Of a DNA stretch of 34,639 nt, positions 19,892 to 28,599 are shown piece after piece. Source of the stretch: Candidatus Omnitrophota bacterium. Its GTDB lineage: Bacteria > Omnitrophota > Gorgyraeia > B26-G9. The stretch spans positions 1 to 34,639 of the forward strand of contig JAHIOQ010000075.1 of assembly GCA_018895275.1 (NCBI GenBank), written 5' to 3'. The notes under the pieces are model-generated. The model worked only from the letters and a program-made list of their open reading frames with translations. It searched no databases and was not told the DNA's origin. The stretch's first letter is position 1. Each line of letters starts with the position of its first letter. The translations under genes were made by a program, and so were the position numbers.

Positions 19892-22186
19892 CTATTTTGC
19901 CTTTAAGGCTGCTTCCAATCGGGATTTCTCATCCCGCAAACTTAGAATTTCTTCAGCCATAACAACCTTTTCCCGTTCACCTTGCGCATACGCACCATTT
20001 ATAGCCTTTAGCTTTTCCTGCAGGGCATCGATTTGCGCATTACGGGACTTCATCTCTTCTAACACCTTCCTAAGTTTATTCTGCAGCATAGTATTTTGCG
20101 CCTGTATCGCCTCAAACTGTTTAATCGTATCATTAGTTGCGCCTGCCTGTGTTGACGTTTCCTGCTGCAAAGAAGAAAGTTTATGTTTTACCGCGGTTAA
20201 CTCATTCATTACCGCTTCTCTTTCCTTATTAGTTGCTTCGAATTGGGCATTCATTTCCCGCAGCTGCTGTTCTTTTTTTGCCAGCCCCAACTCCAGTGTT
20301 TTTAATTTCCCGTCGATCCCGGAAATCTGCGCCTGCGCATTTACCGCCTCTTCCGCTTTTTGCTTAAGCACCGCGGTTTCCTGAATCAACTGTTCCTTTT
20401 CCTGCTTTACTGCCTCAACCTCACGTTTACTCCGGGACAGTTCCGCGGCAAGAACCGCTCGTTCATTCCAGATAACCTGAAACTCATTTTCTTTTGCCTG
20501 CAAAGATGCTTCTGTATTATTTAATTTCGCCAATAGCTGCGCTTCTCCTTTTCCTGAATCCTCACCACGAGCCTTTATCTTTTGCGCCGCAACAGCCGTA
20601 TCCCTTTCCTTTTGAACAGCAGCAAGATTAACCTTTAGTTTGGCCAAATCTTCCTCTAATGAAGTTTTTATTTCTGTAGTCTCCTCCAGGCTCTTTTGTA
20701 CCGCCTTGTTCGCCTCTTCCTTCTGCTGCACTACACCCTCTAACTGCTTTACCTTATTATCCAATCCGCCAAGCTTCGCGGCCTCCTGCTTTAACCTCGC
20801 TACCTCGGATTCCAATCCTTCCTTCTTTAGCTTTATATCCTCCAGCGCCTTCTCCAACCGCTCCTTTTCTACCACCTGCTGCTTCTGCGCGTCTGTACGC
20901 GTGCTCTTGAGCGCCTCTATCTCTTTCCTCTTCTCTTCCAGCGCTGCCTGCGCTTCATTCACCCTTGCCTGCAACCCCTGTTGCGACGCTTCCAATGACG
21001 TATACTGCTTCTGCAGGCTTTCCCGCTTTGTTGCCTCCTGCCCCTTCTCCTGCTCCAGCAAACCGGCCTTCTCCTTTAACTTACCAAGTTCCTGCTCCAA
21101 CGACGACTTGCCCGCCGTTACGGCCTCAAGATTCTTTTGTACCGCCTTGTTCGCCTCTTCCTTCTGCTGCAACATATCTTCCAGGTTCTTTTTCTCTTTT
21201 TCTAACTTTAACTGCCCTTCCTTCGAAGCGAGCAGCGCTTCCGCCTCCTGCGCACCGGTTGAGACAGCCATATCTGCTTTCTGCTTCTCTATCGTTTCCT
21301 TTATCTTTTCCAGTAAGACAATATCCTGATTATAACGAATAAGTTCTTTATCTCTGAGTTTTAAACCATTTTTTATGTATTCCAGCTCAGAGGCCATTTG
21401 CGCAAGCGTTTTCTCCTGAACCACTGCCTTCTGCTGCATACCTTCCAGCCTTGCATGCAGCTCTTTACGTTCTTCTTTTAATGATTCATACTCTTCCAGT
21501 TTTTCTTTTATCGTCGTATACTTAAGCGGCGTCTGCTCATCTTTAGCGCCGAATAAGCCGCGCAGCTTTGACATCTTTTTATCAACCGCTCCTTGTTTTA
21601 TTTCATCACTTTTGCGCTGGTAGACCTCCACTAATTCTTCCTTCATTAATGCAAACTCATCCGACAAACTCTTTTTATCATTGTTTATCTGTTCGATCCT
21701 TGCCTGCATATCTCGCAATTGCTTGTCGCGCTCGATAATCATCGTTTCCATTTGTTTTGCTTTTTTTTGCAGGTCGCTCGGCGATTCCTTTTTTCTTTTG
21801 CTCTGTTTTTCCGCTTTTCCCAACTTAACGCTTAATTTTTTATTTTCCTTTTCTAATGCCTGCAATTCCTTACGAATTGATTTATTCTCATCCAAAAGAC
21901 GGGTATTCTCCTGCTGCAGCGCTTCCGGTTTGTTCGCTTCTTCCGGAGCCGGCTGTTCAATCCCCAGAAGTTTATCCAAAGTAAAATTTTTCTCTTTTTC
22001 AAGAACATCCCGCGCCTGCTCAAATGCCTGCTGCGCCTGAGCATAATTACCCTGTTCCATCAACCGCTGTCCCTGCTGGTAAAGATCTTCGTAGTTTTGC
22101 GCGAATACCGGGCAGGAAGTCAAAAAAACAAGGCAACAGATAACCAAGGTAGATAAATAATCTTCTTTTTTAATAAAAAATCGCAT
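19892..22186 (-). CDS. Long exported coiled-coil protein with N-terminal TPR unit
   Basis: The 764-residue protein starts at ATG 22186 after AAGGAG. A signal peptide ending near FAQN is followed by one TPR-like unit (YQQGQRLMEQGNYAQAQQAF), close in sequence to the TPRs of the adjacent polysaccharide export protein. The rest, about residues 80-764, is nearly uninterrupted heptad-rich coiled coil full of Glu, Lys, Gln and Leu. An internal repeat containing QQKEEANKAVQK occurs twice 147 residues apart. It is probably a periplasmic fibre or scaffold. No enzyme motif is seen, and database similarity to SMC- or myosin-like proteins would be compositional. Confidence 0.75.
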   Translation of the reverse strand: MRFFIKKEDYLSTLVICCLVFLTSCPVFAQNYEDLYQQGQRLMEQGNYAQAQQAFEQARDVLEKEKNFTLDKLLGIEQPAPEEANKPEALQQENTRLLDENKSIRKELQALEKENKKLSVKLGKAEKQSKRKKESPSDLQKKAKQMETMIIERDKQLRDMQARIEQINNDKKSLSDEFALMKEELVEVYQRKSDEIKQGAVDKKMSKLRGLFGAKDEQTPLKYTTIKEKLEEYESLKEERKELHARLEGMQQKAVVQEKTLAQMASELEYIKNGLKLRDKELIRYNQDIVLLEKIKETIEKQKADMAVSTGAQEAEALLASKEGQLKLEKEKKNLEDMLQQKEEANKAVQKNLEAVTAGKSSLEQELGKLKEKAGLLEQEKGQEATKRESLQKQYTSLEASQQGLQARVNEAQAALEEKRKEIEALKSTRTDAQKQQVVEKERLEKALEDIKLKKEGLESEVARLKQEAAKLGGLDNKVKQLEGVVQQKEEANKAVQKSLEETTEIKTSLEEDLAKLKVNLAAVQKERDTAVAAQKIKARGEDSGKGEAQLLAKLNNTEASLQAKENEFQVIWNERAVLAAELSRSKREVEAVKQEKEQLIQETAVLKQKAEEAVNAQAQISGIDGKLKTLELGLAKKEQQLREMNAQFEATNKEREAVMNELTAVKHKLSSLQQETSTQAGATNDTIKQFEAIQAQNTMLQNKLRKVLEEMKSRNAQIDALQEKLKAINGAYAQGEREKVVMAEEILSLRDEKSRLEAALKAK
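20692..21171. repeat. Exact 39-nt direct repeat, 441 nt apart, in the coiled-coil gene
   Basis: The stretches 20692-20730 and 21133-21171 are identical (beginning TCTTTTGTACCGCC) and encode the repeated QQKEEANKAVQK. The spacing of 441 nt is 147 codons, an exact multiple of seven residues (21 heptads), so duplication or loss of the unit would keep the coiled-coil register. Confidence 0.85.
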
Positions 22187-22216
22187 AACATCTCCTTTTC
22201 GCGGTACCGCTTCACA

Positions 22217-23971
22217 CTACTTACTAAGCAGCAGCTCCAATTCCTGCTTAAGCTCATCCGCCTTTTGCTTTTCCGGAACCTCCGCAGGATACTTTCGATA
22301 CCCCCGCGTCATGTTTTCCTGCAGCGTAATGTTCAATTCCGTTGTACGGCTTAAGTCTTCCATTGTCTTTCGCTGCAATTTACGCAGGCCGCTCAATTCC
22401 TGCTCCCGTACTTTATATTGAGATTGCAGGAAGTCCATTTCCGTTTTCAGGCTCAATAGATCTTTATTCTTTTCCATTAGTTCGGCTTCGCGTCGGGAAA
22501 GCAGCTCCGAGGCCTGTGCCATCTGTTTTTGCAACGTGTCGTAAAAGCTATTGGTATCACCGAATTGCTTCTCGTGATAACTTAAGCGTTCTTCCAGCAT
22601 CAACTTTGCCGCCTGCAACGCGGAGATTTCTTCATCTTTTTTCTCCAACTGCCGTACCTTTTCCAGCAAAGAATCATTAAGCACTTTAAAGCGTTCCTGC
22701 CGGTACTTATCCGCAATACCGGCCAAGGCAAGTTCCTCGGGTATCCGCTGCTCCTTTAAACTCTTTACTTCATCCTCCAGCTTTTTAATTTTCTGTTTCG
22801 CGCTTTCAATCTCCACTTCCTTGTTCATGAACAGCTCGGAAAACTTCACTACCTGTGCCTTTGCCGTATCATAAAGCGCATAGGCCTTATTCAGCTTATC
22901 TTCTAATTCCGCCGACGGCTCTTCGCCTGTAACCTCTACTTCATTAACCTGAATCCGCTTTTTATTCAGCCGGCCTTTTTCTGACTGCAATACGTCTATT
23001 ATCTTTTTTTGCTCTTCAACCTTATCCTGTGCCCGCGCTAATTGCGAAAGCAAATCTTTGTTTTCCTTTTCAAATACTTTGATCATGCCGGATTTTTTCT
23101 CATATTCGCTCAATTCTTGCTGCAGAGTACTCCTCTGTTCTTCCTGCTTTTTGAGTTGTCCTTCCAGCCTGTCTTTTTCCCTGGCCAACCGCTCGGCATC
23201 ATTGCTTAACTGAACCCTTTGTTTTTCCTTTTCCTGCAATTGATTCACCAATTCCCGCAGTTTGTCGCTTAGTTGTGAGCTAAAGCGAATTTTTTTCTCG
23301 AAATCCTGTTTCGTCTTTTCTATGCCGCTTTCCAATTCTCTTTTTTCCTTTTCCAGCGCAGTTATTCTCTGCTGTATTATTTTTTTCTCACCTTCACTGT
23401 TTTTATTTTCTTTTTGCAGGCCATTTATCTTCTGTTTTAACAAGTCAGCCTCTTCCCCGGCCTTTTTCAGCAACTCTTCATTCTTTTCCAGTTTTTTTTG
23501 ATACTTACGCAGCGTCTTATCGTTCTTAGCCGCTTCAAGCTCTTTTTTCATCACTTTAACGGTTTCTAAAGTTCCGGTGAATTCATTTGTAATATTCTGC
23601 ATACGGTTTGTCAGGGTCAGGCTGGATTGTTTCAGCAAAACATTCTCTTCCTGAATATTCTTGAAAAATTCATTCAGCTGCGCAATTTCTTTCTGGCCGT
23701 TAACATATAGTTCTTTAATATTTTTCACATCGCGCAGCCCGGACAATTCATTTTGCAGAGCCGTAATCTTTACATCCCTTTTAAGCTCTTCCTCTTTTCC
23801 CGCCCCTACCTGCTCCTGCAAATTAAGCTGTTCCCGGCTCAAGGCAAAATTCTGCGCCTCGAGCATCTTTGTCTGATGTCTCATAATAATAATCCGCAGC
23901 AGCATGTATCCGCTTGTGATTATTAAAAGCGCTCCCAAAAAAATAAGCACGGTTTTTCCTGTTTTATGCAT
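22217..23971 (-). CDS. Membrane-anchored coiled-coil protein
   Basis: The 584-residue protein has one N-terminal transmembrane helix (VLIFLGALLIITSGYMLLRI) with no clear cleavage site, so it is probably anchored in the inner membrane with its body outside. Almost all the remainder is heptad coiled coil, with breaks near the Pro-containing TGEEPSAELED (about residue 345) and at a C-terminal end rich in Lys and Pro (YRKYPAEVPEKQKADEL). No other domain is recognised. It lies 6 nt after the HD-GYP gene and 30 nt before the exported coiled-coil gene. A spacer role linking inner and outer envelope parts is inferred from architecture. Confidence 0.75.
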   Translation of the reverse strand: MHKTGKTVLIFLGALLIITSGYMLLRIIIMRHQTKMLEAQNFALSREQLNLQEQVGAGKEEELKRDVKITALQNELSGLRDVKNIKELYVNGQKEIAQLNEFFKNIQEENVLLKQSSLTLTNRMQNITNEFTGTLETVKVMKKELEAAKNDKTLRKYQKKLEKNEELLKKAGEEADLLKQKINGLQKENKNSEGEKKIIQQRITALEKEKRELESGIEKTKQDFEKKIRFSSQLSDKLRELVNQLQEKEKQRVQLSNDAERLAREKDRLEGQLKKQEEQRSTLQQELSEYEKKSGMIKVFEKENKDLLSQLARAQDKVEEQKKIIDVLQSEKGRLNKKRIQVNEVEVTGEEPSAELEDKLNKAYALYDTAKAQVVKFSELFMNKEVEIESAKQKIKKLEDEVKSLKEQRIPEELALAGIADKYRQERFKVLNDSLLEKVRQLEKKDEEISALQAAKLMLEERLSYHEKQFGDTNSFYDTLQKQMAQASELLSRREAELMEKNKDLLSLKTEMDFLQSQYKVREQELSGLRKLQRKTMEDLSRTTELNITLQENMTRGYRKYPAEVPEKQKADELKQELELLLSK

Positions 23972-23977
23972 GTTTTA

Positions 23978-25102
23978 TTATTTAAGCTCTGAGCCCGCAA
24001 TACTATCCTGGATATAAACAGAAAAATTAGCAGATAAATCAATTTGCTTTTCTTCACTCAATCTCTGCCCCTGCATATTATGGGTGATCGCAATGACCGG
24101 CCGAAGCGGCATCCTTGGATTTTGTTTCACGATTACCCCTACTTCCCGCGTATTCAGGCGCACAAACGCATCAAGAGGAAATACGCCTACGGTATCGATA
24201 AGCACCTTTACAAACTTATAATCGAACAATTCCTTGCTCTTGAGGATTTCCCGGATTACCTCAAAGCTGCTCAGTTTGTTTCGATAAGGCCGGCTGTGCA
24301 GCATTGCCTCATATATATCCGCGATGCCGATCAACTGCGCCGCCTCACTGACTTCCGGTTTTTTCAATCCATACGGATACCCGGCGCCGTTTATACGCTC
24401 ATGCTCCTGCTGAATGATATCTATAATTTCAAAATTCAAATACTGCGTGAACTTTTTTAAAAAATCCTTGGCAACAACCGGATGTTTTTTTATTTCGTGC
24501 TGTTCGCTGGAAGTAAGCAGTCGCGGCAGATTAACCAGGGTTTCAAATTTCATCAATCCGACGTCATGAAGGAATGCCGCCAGCCCGATCTGCTGCAGGA
24601 CCGCGTAACTATACCGCAGCGCCATTCCCAGATATACCGACAATATACAAACGTTGACCGAGTGCTGATAGAGATGGCCGTCTTCGTTAAAATACTCATG
24701 GTAAAAAAGCCGCAGTAAAACCGTTTCGTCTTTTTGGAGGATATCGATAAAAAACTTTACGGCCTCTTCCACGCTCTTGATAAGCCCTTCCTCATCGGAA
24801 ACAAGCGGGCCCATTATCTCTTTGGACAAGCTTAGGCTTTTTAAATAGTAATCACTTATATACTCGCTGTCCAAAGCCGGGGACGAGAATTTTTTATCCG
24901 GATATGCCTGCGGTTGTTTAGTTTTCTTCTCCGGTGCCGCCGGCCTTGGCTGCGCCGGAATCCGCTGCGCCGGAGCTTCTTCTTTGATTTTTTTTTGCTC
25001 TGCTTGCTGAGGTAACGGCTGCGGTTTAGGCCGGCTCAGCTCGGATTGTTGCTCTGCCGGCTTTTTTTTAGCTTTTTTTAGGATATCGGATATTTTCAGC
25101 AT
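23978..25102 (-). CDS. HD-GYP domain phosphodiesterase-like protein with Pro/Gln-rich N-terminus
   Basis: I choose ATG 25102 (MLKISDILKK); a GTG at 25129 is possible. Residues 1-100 are a low-complexity Lys/Pro/Gln/Ala linker. The HD-GYP domain follows: YQHSVNVCILSVYLGMAL, the HD pair in AAFLHDVGLMKF, then HEIKKHP and the signature EHERINGAGYPYG, with IADIYEAMLHSRPYR. HD-GYP proteins hydrolyse cyclic di-GMP; the metal ligands look present. A C-terminal domain (FVRLNTREVGVIVKQNPRMP) is typical of this family. There is no membrane segment, so it is cytoplasmic. Its place in an export operon suggests c-di-GMP input into envelope or polysaccharide output. Confidence 0.88.
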   Translation of the reverse strand: MLKISDILKKAKKKPAEQQSELSRPKPQPLPQQAEQKKIKEEAPAQRIPAQPRPAAPEKKTKQPQAYPDKKFSSPALDSEYISDYYLKSLSLSKEIMGPLVSDEEGLIKSVEEAVKFFIDILQKDETVLLRLFYHEYFNEDGHLYQHSVNVCILSVYLGMALRYSYAVLQQIGLAAFLHDVGLMKFETLVNLPRLLTSSEQHEIKKHPVVAKDFLKKFTQYLNFEIIDIIQQEHERINGAGYPYGLKKPEVSEAAQLIGIADIYEAMLHSRPYRNKLSSFEVIREILKSKELFDYKFVKVLIDTVGVFPLDAFVRLNTREVGVIVKQNPRMPLRPVIAITHNMQGQRLSEEKQIDLSANFSVYIQDSIAGSELK

Positions 25103-25169
25103 ACGTACCGCCGCCCTGTAATCAAACACATAGAGTTACATATTGCCCAAAAAAACGCTTTAATTTTTC

Positions 25170-25772
25170 TTATTTCTTAGTTGCCGTAAACGAAAAATCC
25201 TGCGACTTTCCATCCGGCGTTTGTTGGCTCAATATACCACGCATCGTCTGCATATCCTGCGCGGCTTCGCCTCTCCAGAAAACCATTTTACCTTCTTCCG
25301 CGGTCTGCATTGTCTCCCATACGGCTATTTCTTCATCCGTCACGCTGAGCGTATAATTTGTCGGCTTAAATCCTTCTTTCGCAAACTGCTCGGCAGAAAA
25401 ACGGTTCTCTTCAAAAATTAAAACATCTTTGCGTTTTTTCCCGGCGCCGGACATCGGAACAATCTCGACATCCCAGGAGCTCGAATTAAGCTGCTTACGT
25501 TTTTGCTCCCGCAGAAGCTTCATTCTGTCCTTGTCCTTATTACTTTCCGGTTTAGCCGTATCCGCAGCCGCCGGCTTCTGCACTGGAACACTTTTGGTTT
25601 CTTTCGGCTGCGGCTTAGCTTCTTTCTGCGGCACCTGTTTAACTTCAGCCTTGGGAACCACAACCTTGGGAGCCGGCTCTTCCTTCTTCTTCCCCCAAAA
25701 CGCATAACTTTCTCCAAACGAAAACAAAAGGAAAGCACCAAATAACACCACTACTGCAACTGCCTTTTTCAT
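25170..25772 (-). CDS. Small exported protein with Lys/Pro linker and C-terminal domain of unknown function
   Basis: ATG 25772 follows a near-perfect AAGGAGGAAG ribosome site, so translation should be strong. A signal peptide (AVVVLFGAFLLFSFGESYAF) leads into FWGKKKEEPAPK and a Lys/Pro/Val-rich linker to about residue 90. The last 105 residues look folded: WDVEIVPMSGAGKKRKDVLI, FEENRFSAEQFAKEGF, YTLSVTDEEIAVWETMQT, MVFWRGEAAQDMQTMRG. This beta-rich pattern recalls small lipocalin-like envelope proteins, but I do not recognise a named family. It lies 33 nt after the coiled-coil/TPR protein 2 gene. Confidence 0.7.
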   Translation of the reverse strand: MKKAVAVVVLFGAFLLFSFGESYAFWGKKKEEPAPKVVVPKAEVKQVPQKEAKPQPKETKSVPVQKPAAADTAKPESNKDKDRMKLLREQKRKQLNSSSWDVEIVPMSGAGKKRKDVLIFEENRFSAEQFAKEGFKPTNYTLSVTDEEIAVWETMQTAEEGKMVFWRGEAAQDMQTMRGILSQQTPDGKSQDFSFTATKK

Positions 25773-25805
25773 ATCTTCCTCCTTTTTAATACAACTTACT
25801 GTTTT

Positions 25806-26783
25806 TCATTTACCGGCAGGCTTACCTTCCCACGTCTGCCATGTTAATATATATTTTTTCACCCAATCAATATCTTTATCATCCTTTTTAGCCAACCGCA
25901 GGTATTTTTGAAAATTTGCAATTGCCTTTTGCCTGTCTTCATAATATTCGGCATAGATATATCCTAAGTTAAAATAGGCCTGCGAGTCTTCCGGGTTTAA
26001 TTCAACCGCTTTCTCAAACTCGGCAATCGCCCTTGGGTAATCCTTATTCTTGGTATAAAAAACTCCGAGATTATAATGCATCAGCGCCGTACGTTTGAGC
26101 AATATTTTGTTCTCCCGGGCCACTTCCGCGTACTCTCTCGGCTGCCGCTCTAATTTTTTCTCAAGCGTCTTATTTTGCGCCAGTGCCTTGTTGTACTTCT
26201 CCTTTATCTCATCCAATTGTTTGCGCAATATTTCCGCGGTTACCTCTGCCCGGGCGGCTTTATCTTCCGCCTGCTCCATGGCCTTGTCCTTTTTTTTAAT
26301 CTTTTTTTCTCCTAACGCAACTTCCCTGTTCAATTCCTTGATGTTGAACTTTAAATCATCGATAACAAAAGTACCGGCTTTAGCCTTTGCCACGGATTTA
26401 CGCGTCTCATCACGATCCTGCTGCAGCTGTGCCTGTTCCGCCTCCAGCAGTAAAATTTTATCCATAAGCATCGTGTTTTCATTCTGCAGCTTTTTAATCT
26501 GGTTGTTAAAAGACTGTTTTTCCAACTCCCACTGCATCCTCTGCTTTTCCACCATAGACATCTGTTGTTGTGCGGTAACTATTTCCCCTTTATATTTAAG
26601 CAAAACCTTTGCCTGTTCCTGCAAATTGTTTCTATCTCTCAACAAAACGTCATAATCGCTCTTGAGCTTGTCATAATCCGCTTTCATCAGGCTGTAATCC
26701 GCCTCTGTCTGAGCCCGCGCGTCGCCGGAAAAAAAAAGCGCACCGATTATAAATATATTGATTATTGTTTTCAAGTTACTCAT
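25806..26783 (-). CDS. Coiled-coil/TPR protein 2, partner of secretin 2
   Basis: The 325-residue protein has a signal peptide ending GDARAQ. Residues about 25-220 are coiled coil (DYDKLKSDYDVLLRDRNNLQ). The C-terminal about 95 residues hold two TPRs (MHYNLGVFYTKNKDYPRAIA, YFNLGYIYAEYYEDRQKAIA) and an end around KYILTWQTW. The TPR part is clearly paralogous to the C-terminus of the 746-residue protein at 28599-30839. The start overlaps the secretin 2 stop by 8 nt, as expected for coupled subunits. A TPR partner for a secretin recalls PilF/PilW-type pilotins, but this is not a lipoprotein and the coiled coil is far longer. Confidence 0.78.
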   Translation of the reverse strand: MSNLKTIINIFIIGALFFSGDARAQTEADYSLMKADYDKLKSDYDVLLRDRNNLQEQAKVLLKYKGEIVTAQQQMSMVEKQRMQWELEKQSFNNQIKKLQNENTMLMDKILLLEAEQAQLQQDRDETRKSVAKAKAGTFVIDDLKFNIKELNREVALGEKKIKKKDKAMEQAEDKAARAEVTAEILRKQLDEIKEKYNKALAQNKTLEKKLERQPREYAEVARENKILLKRTALMHYNLGVFYTKNKDYPRAIAEFEKAVELNPEDSQAYFNLGYIYAEYYEDRQKAIANFQKYLRLAKKDDKDIDWVKKYILTWQTWEGKPAGK

Positions 26784-28599
26784 CCTTTAATGGCTTTATA
26801 ACGGGATGGAATTCCTCATCCCTCGTGTATTCGGGATACTCCTGGAACGGCTTTTCCTTTACCCGCATTGTCTCTTCCACCGCCGTCAAATCCGATTCCG
26901 ACGTTATCGGTTTATAATCCTGATATTCTTTACCCTGTTTATTCCCGAATATTCTCGAGTCTCCCGTCATAAGCTCATCACCTTCGATAATATGCGCGGT
27001 AACCATAATCAATAATTCCATACGGGAATTGTTCTTTGTTTCATTTTTGAAAATCATCCCCAGCAGCGGAATCTTGCTTAACACCGGCACATGCTGTGAA
27101 TCCCTGGTATCTTCCTGCCTTCTCAATCCGCAGACAGCAACGGTTGCCCCGTCTTTAATCATAACCGTTGTCTCCGCCGTTGTCGTATCGATAATCGGGA
27201 TTGAATTATTCTGCGCGGTCAGCATTTTCCCGATAACGCTGCTGATTTCCGGTTTTATGCTTAACGTAACATAACCTTCATCATTTATCACCGGTGTAAT
27301 AAATAACTGCAACCCGACATCCAGGAAGGTCACTTGTTCGGAAACGGTTGTCGTTGTCTGTCCGGCAGTTGTGGTCGTTGTAATATATGCCTGGCGCTCT
27401 CCGACATGGATCCGAGCTTCCTGATTATTCGTAACCGCCAATTTCGGATTGGACAGTATCTTAACATCGCCCAGCGTGTTTAAATACTTAATCAAAAGGT
27501 CATAATCGTCATTACCGACCACTCCGATATGCATCTCTCCCGTAGCAACCTTTTTAGTGCTCGCGGAGAAATTTGTCGTCGTCCCGCTAAATGGATACGA
27601 ACCGGCATATCCCGTATCGTTTAACACCTCTTTGCGCGAGCGCCAATCGCTGTTTGACGTGTCCACGGAACTCAAAGGATATGAACCGACGTACGTCGTG
27701 CCTTTTTTCTTAGATACCTGGAAAAGCCCCTCCCACTGCACACCTTCACTAAGGCTGTTGCTCAATTTGACCTGAATAATCCGGGCATCAATAAGCACTT
27801 CCTTGGTCTTAAGGTCCAAGCCGTCTATAATCTTCTCGATGTCTTTCATCCTCTCCGGCAAAGTCTGCACAATGACCTGGTTCGTACGCGCATCAGCCTT
27901 TATAGAACCGACCTTTTTCAGATCCAGCTGAGATTTAAGCTGTTTGGCCACATCCTCCGCTTTCGCGTACTTCAGGCTGAAAACACGAATGCTGCTCTTA
28001 TGCTCGAGAGAATCAAGCGCTTCGCTGATTTCCTGAATCTTCTCCGGGGTATCCAGCACCAAAAGGGTCCCGGAATCGGCTTCCACCAATACCTTACCAA
28101 TCGTACTCTTTATCGAATCAATAATCGTATATGCTTGATCCGGAATCAGATAGCGCAAATGAAATACTTTAACCTGCCGGATATCATCAAACCCTTTGCC
28201 GTAACGCAGCTTGTATTCCTTCTCAGTCATTACATTGTATATCGAACCGATCTTCTCATACGCCAGCCCGTTGGAACGGATTATGATTTCAAATAAATCA
28301 TCAACCGGAACATCTTTGATCATTAACGTAATACGGCCTGAAACTTCATTGGTAGGAACTATGTTTAAATCCGCCTTTGCTGCTAAATACTTAAGAGCGT
28401 CTTTCACCTCTATATCTCGCAGATCAAGCGTAATCAGCTCTTGTTTAACCGCCACATTTGATACCGTTCCCTCACCCCCGCCAAACGAAGCCAGTGACGC
28501 GTATTCCCGTGCAGGGAAAACACTTCCCGCGCCAATAATCATTGTACCCGGCAAAAGAAAAATAGTCAAAAATATAATAAAAAAAGTTTTTTTTATCAT
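26776..28599 (-). CDS. Secretin 2 (GspD/PilQ-like outer-membrane channel)
   Basis: The 607-residue protein has a signal peptide (FFIIFLTIFLLPGTMIIGAG), an N0/STN domain (LITLDLRDIEVKDALKYLAA to YEKIGSIYNVM), two further N-domains (VFHLRYLIPDQAYTIIDSI; VFSLKYAKAEDVAKQLKSQ) and the secretin beta domain. The beta domain has LSNPKLAVTNNQEARIHVGE, VGLQLFITPVI and VPVLSKIPLLGMIFKNE. A segment before it carries GSYPLS and GSYPFS. Secretins form outer-membrane gated rings for type II secretion, type IV pili or phage. The start shares one A with the stop of coiled-coil/TPR protein 1 (TGATG). It is a diverged tandem paralogue of secretin 1. Confidence 0.94.
   Translation of the reverse strand: MIKKTFFIIFLTIFLLPGTMIIGAGSVFPAREYASLASFGGGEGTVSNVAVKQELITLDLRDIEVKDALKYLAAKADLNIVPTNEVSGRITLMIKDVPVDDLFEIIIRSNGLAYEKIGSIYNVMTEKEYKLRYGKGFDDIRQVKVFHLRYLIPDQAYTIIDSIKSTIGKVLVEADSGTLLVLDTPEKIQEISEALDSLEHKSSIRVFSLKYAKAEDVAKQLKSQLDLKKVGSIKADARTNQVIVQTLPERMKDIEKIIDGLDLKTKEVLIDARIIQVKLSNSLSEGVQWEGLFQVSKKKGTTYVGSYPLSSVDTSNSDWRSRKEVLNDTGYAGSYPFSGTTTNFSASTKKVATGEMHIGVVGNDDYDLLIKYLNTLGDVKILSNPKLAVTNNQEARIHVGERQAYITTTTTAGQTTTTVSEQVTFLDVGLQLFITPVINDEGYVTLSIKPEISSVIGKMLTAQNNSIPIIDTTTAETTVMIKDGATVAVCGLRRQEDTRDSQHVPVLSKIPLLGMIFKNETKNNSRMELLIMVTAHIIEGDELMTGDSRIFGNKQGKEYQDYKPITSESDLTAVEETMRVKEKPFQEYPEYTRDEEFHPVIKPLKDE

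Noticed and set aside
20692-21171. Repeats in the coiled-coil genes considered as a CRISPR-like or satellite array
   Set aside because: Only two exact copies exist, with a coding-frame period of 147 codons, so this is internal duplication of a coiled coil.
20640-21329. Plus-strand Ser/Phe/Cys-rich frame of 229 codons
   Set aside because: It is the shadow of a Glu/Lys/Gln-rich coiled-coil gene on the minus strand; the composition is what the complement of GAA/AAG/CAG codons gives.
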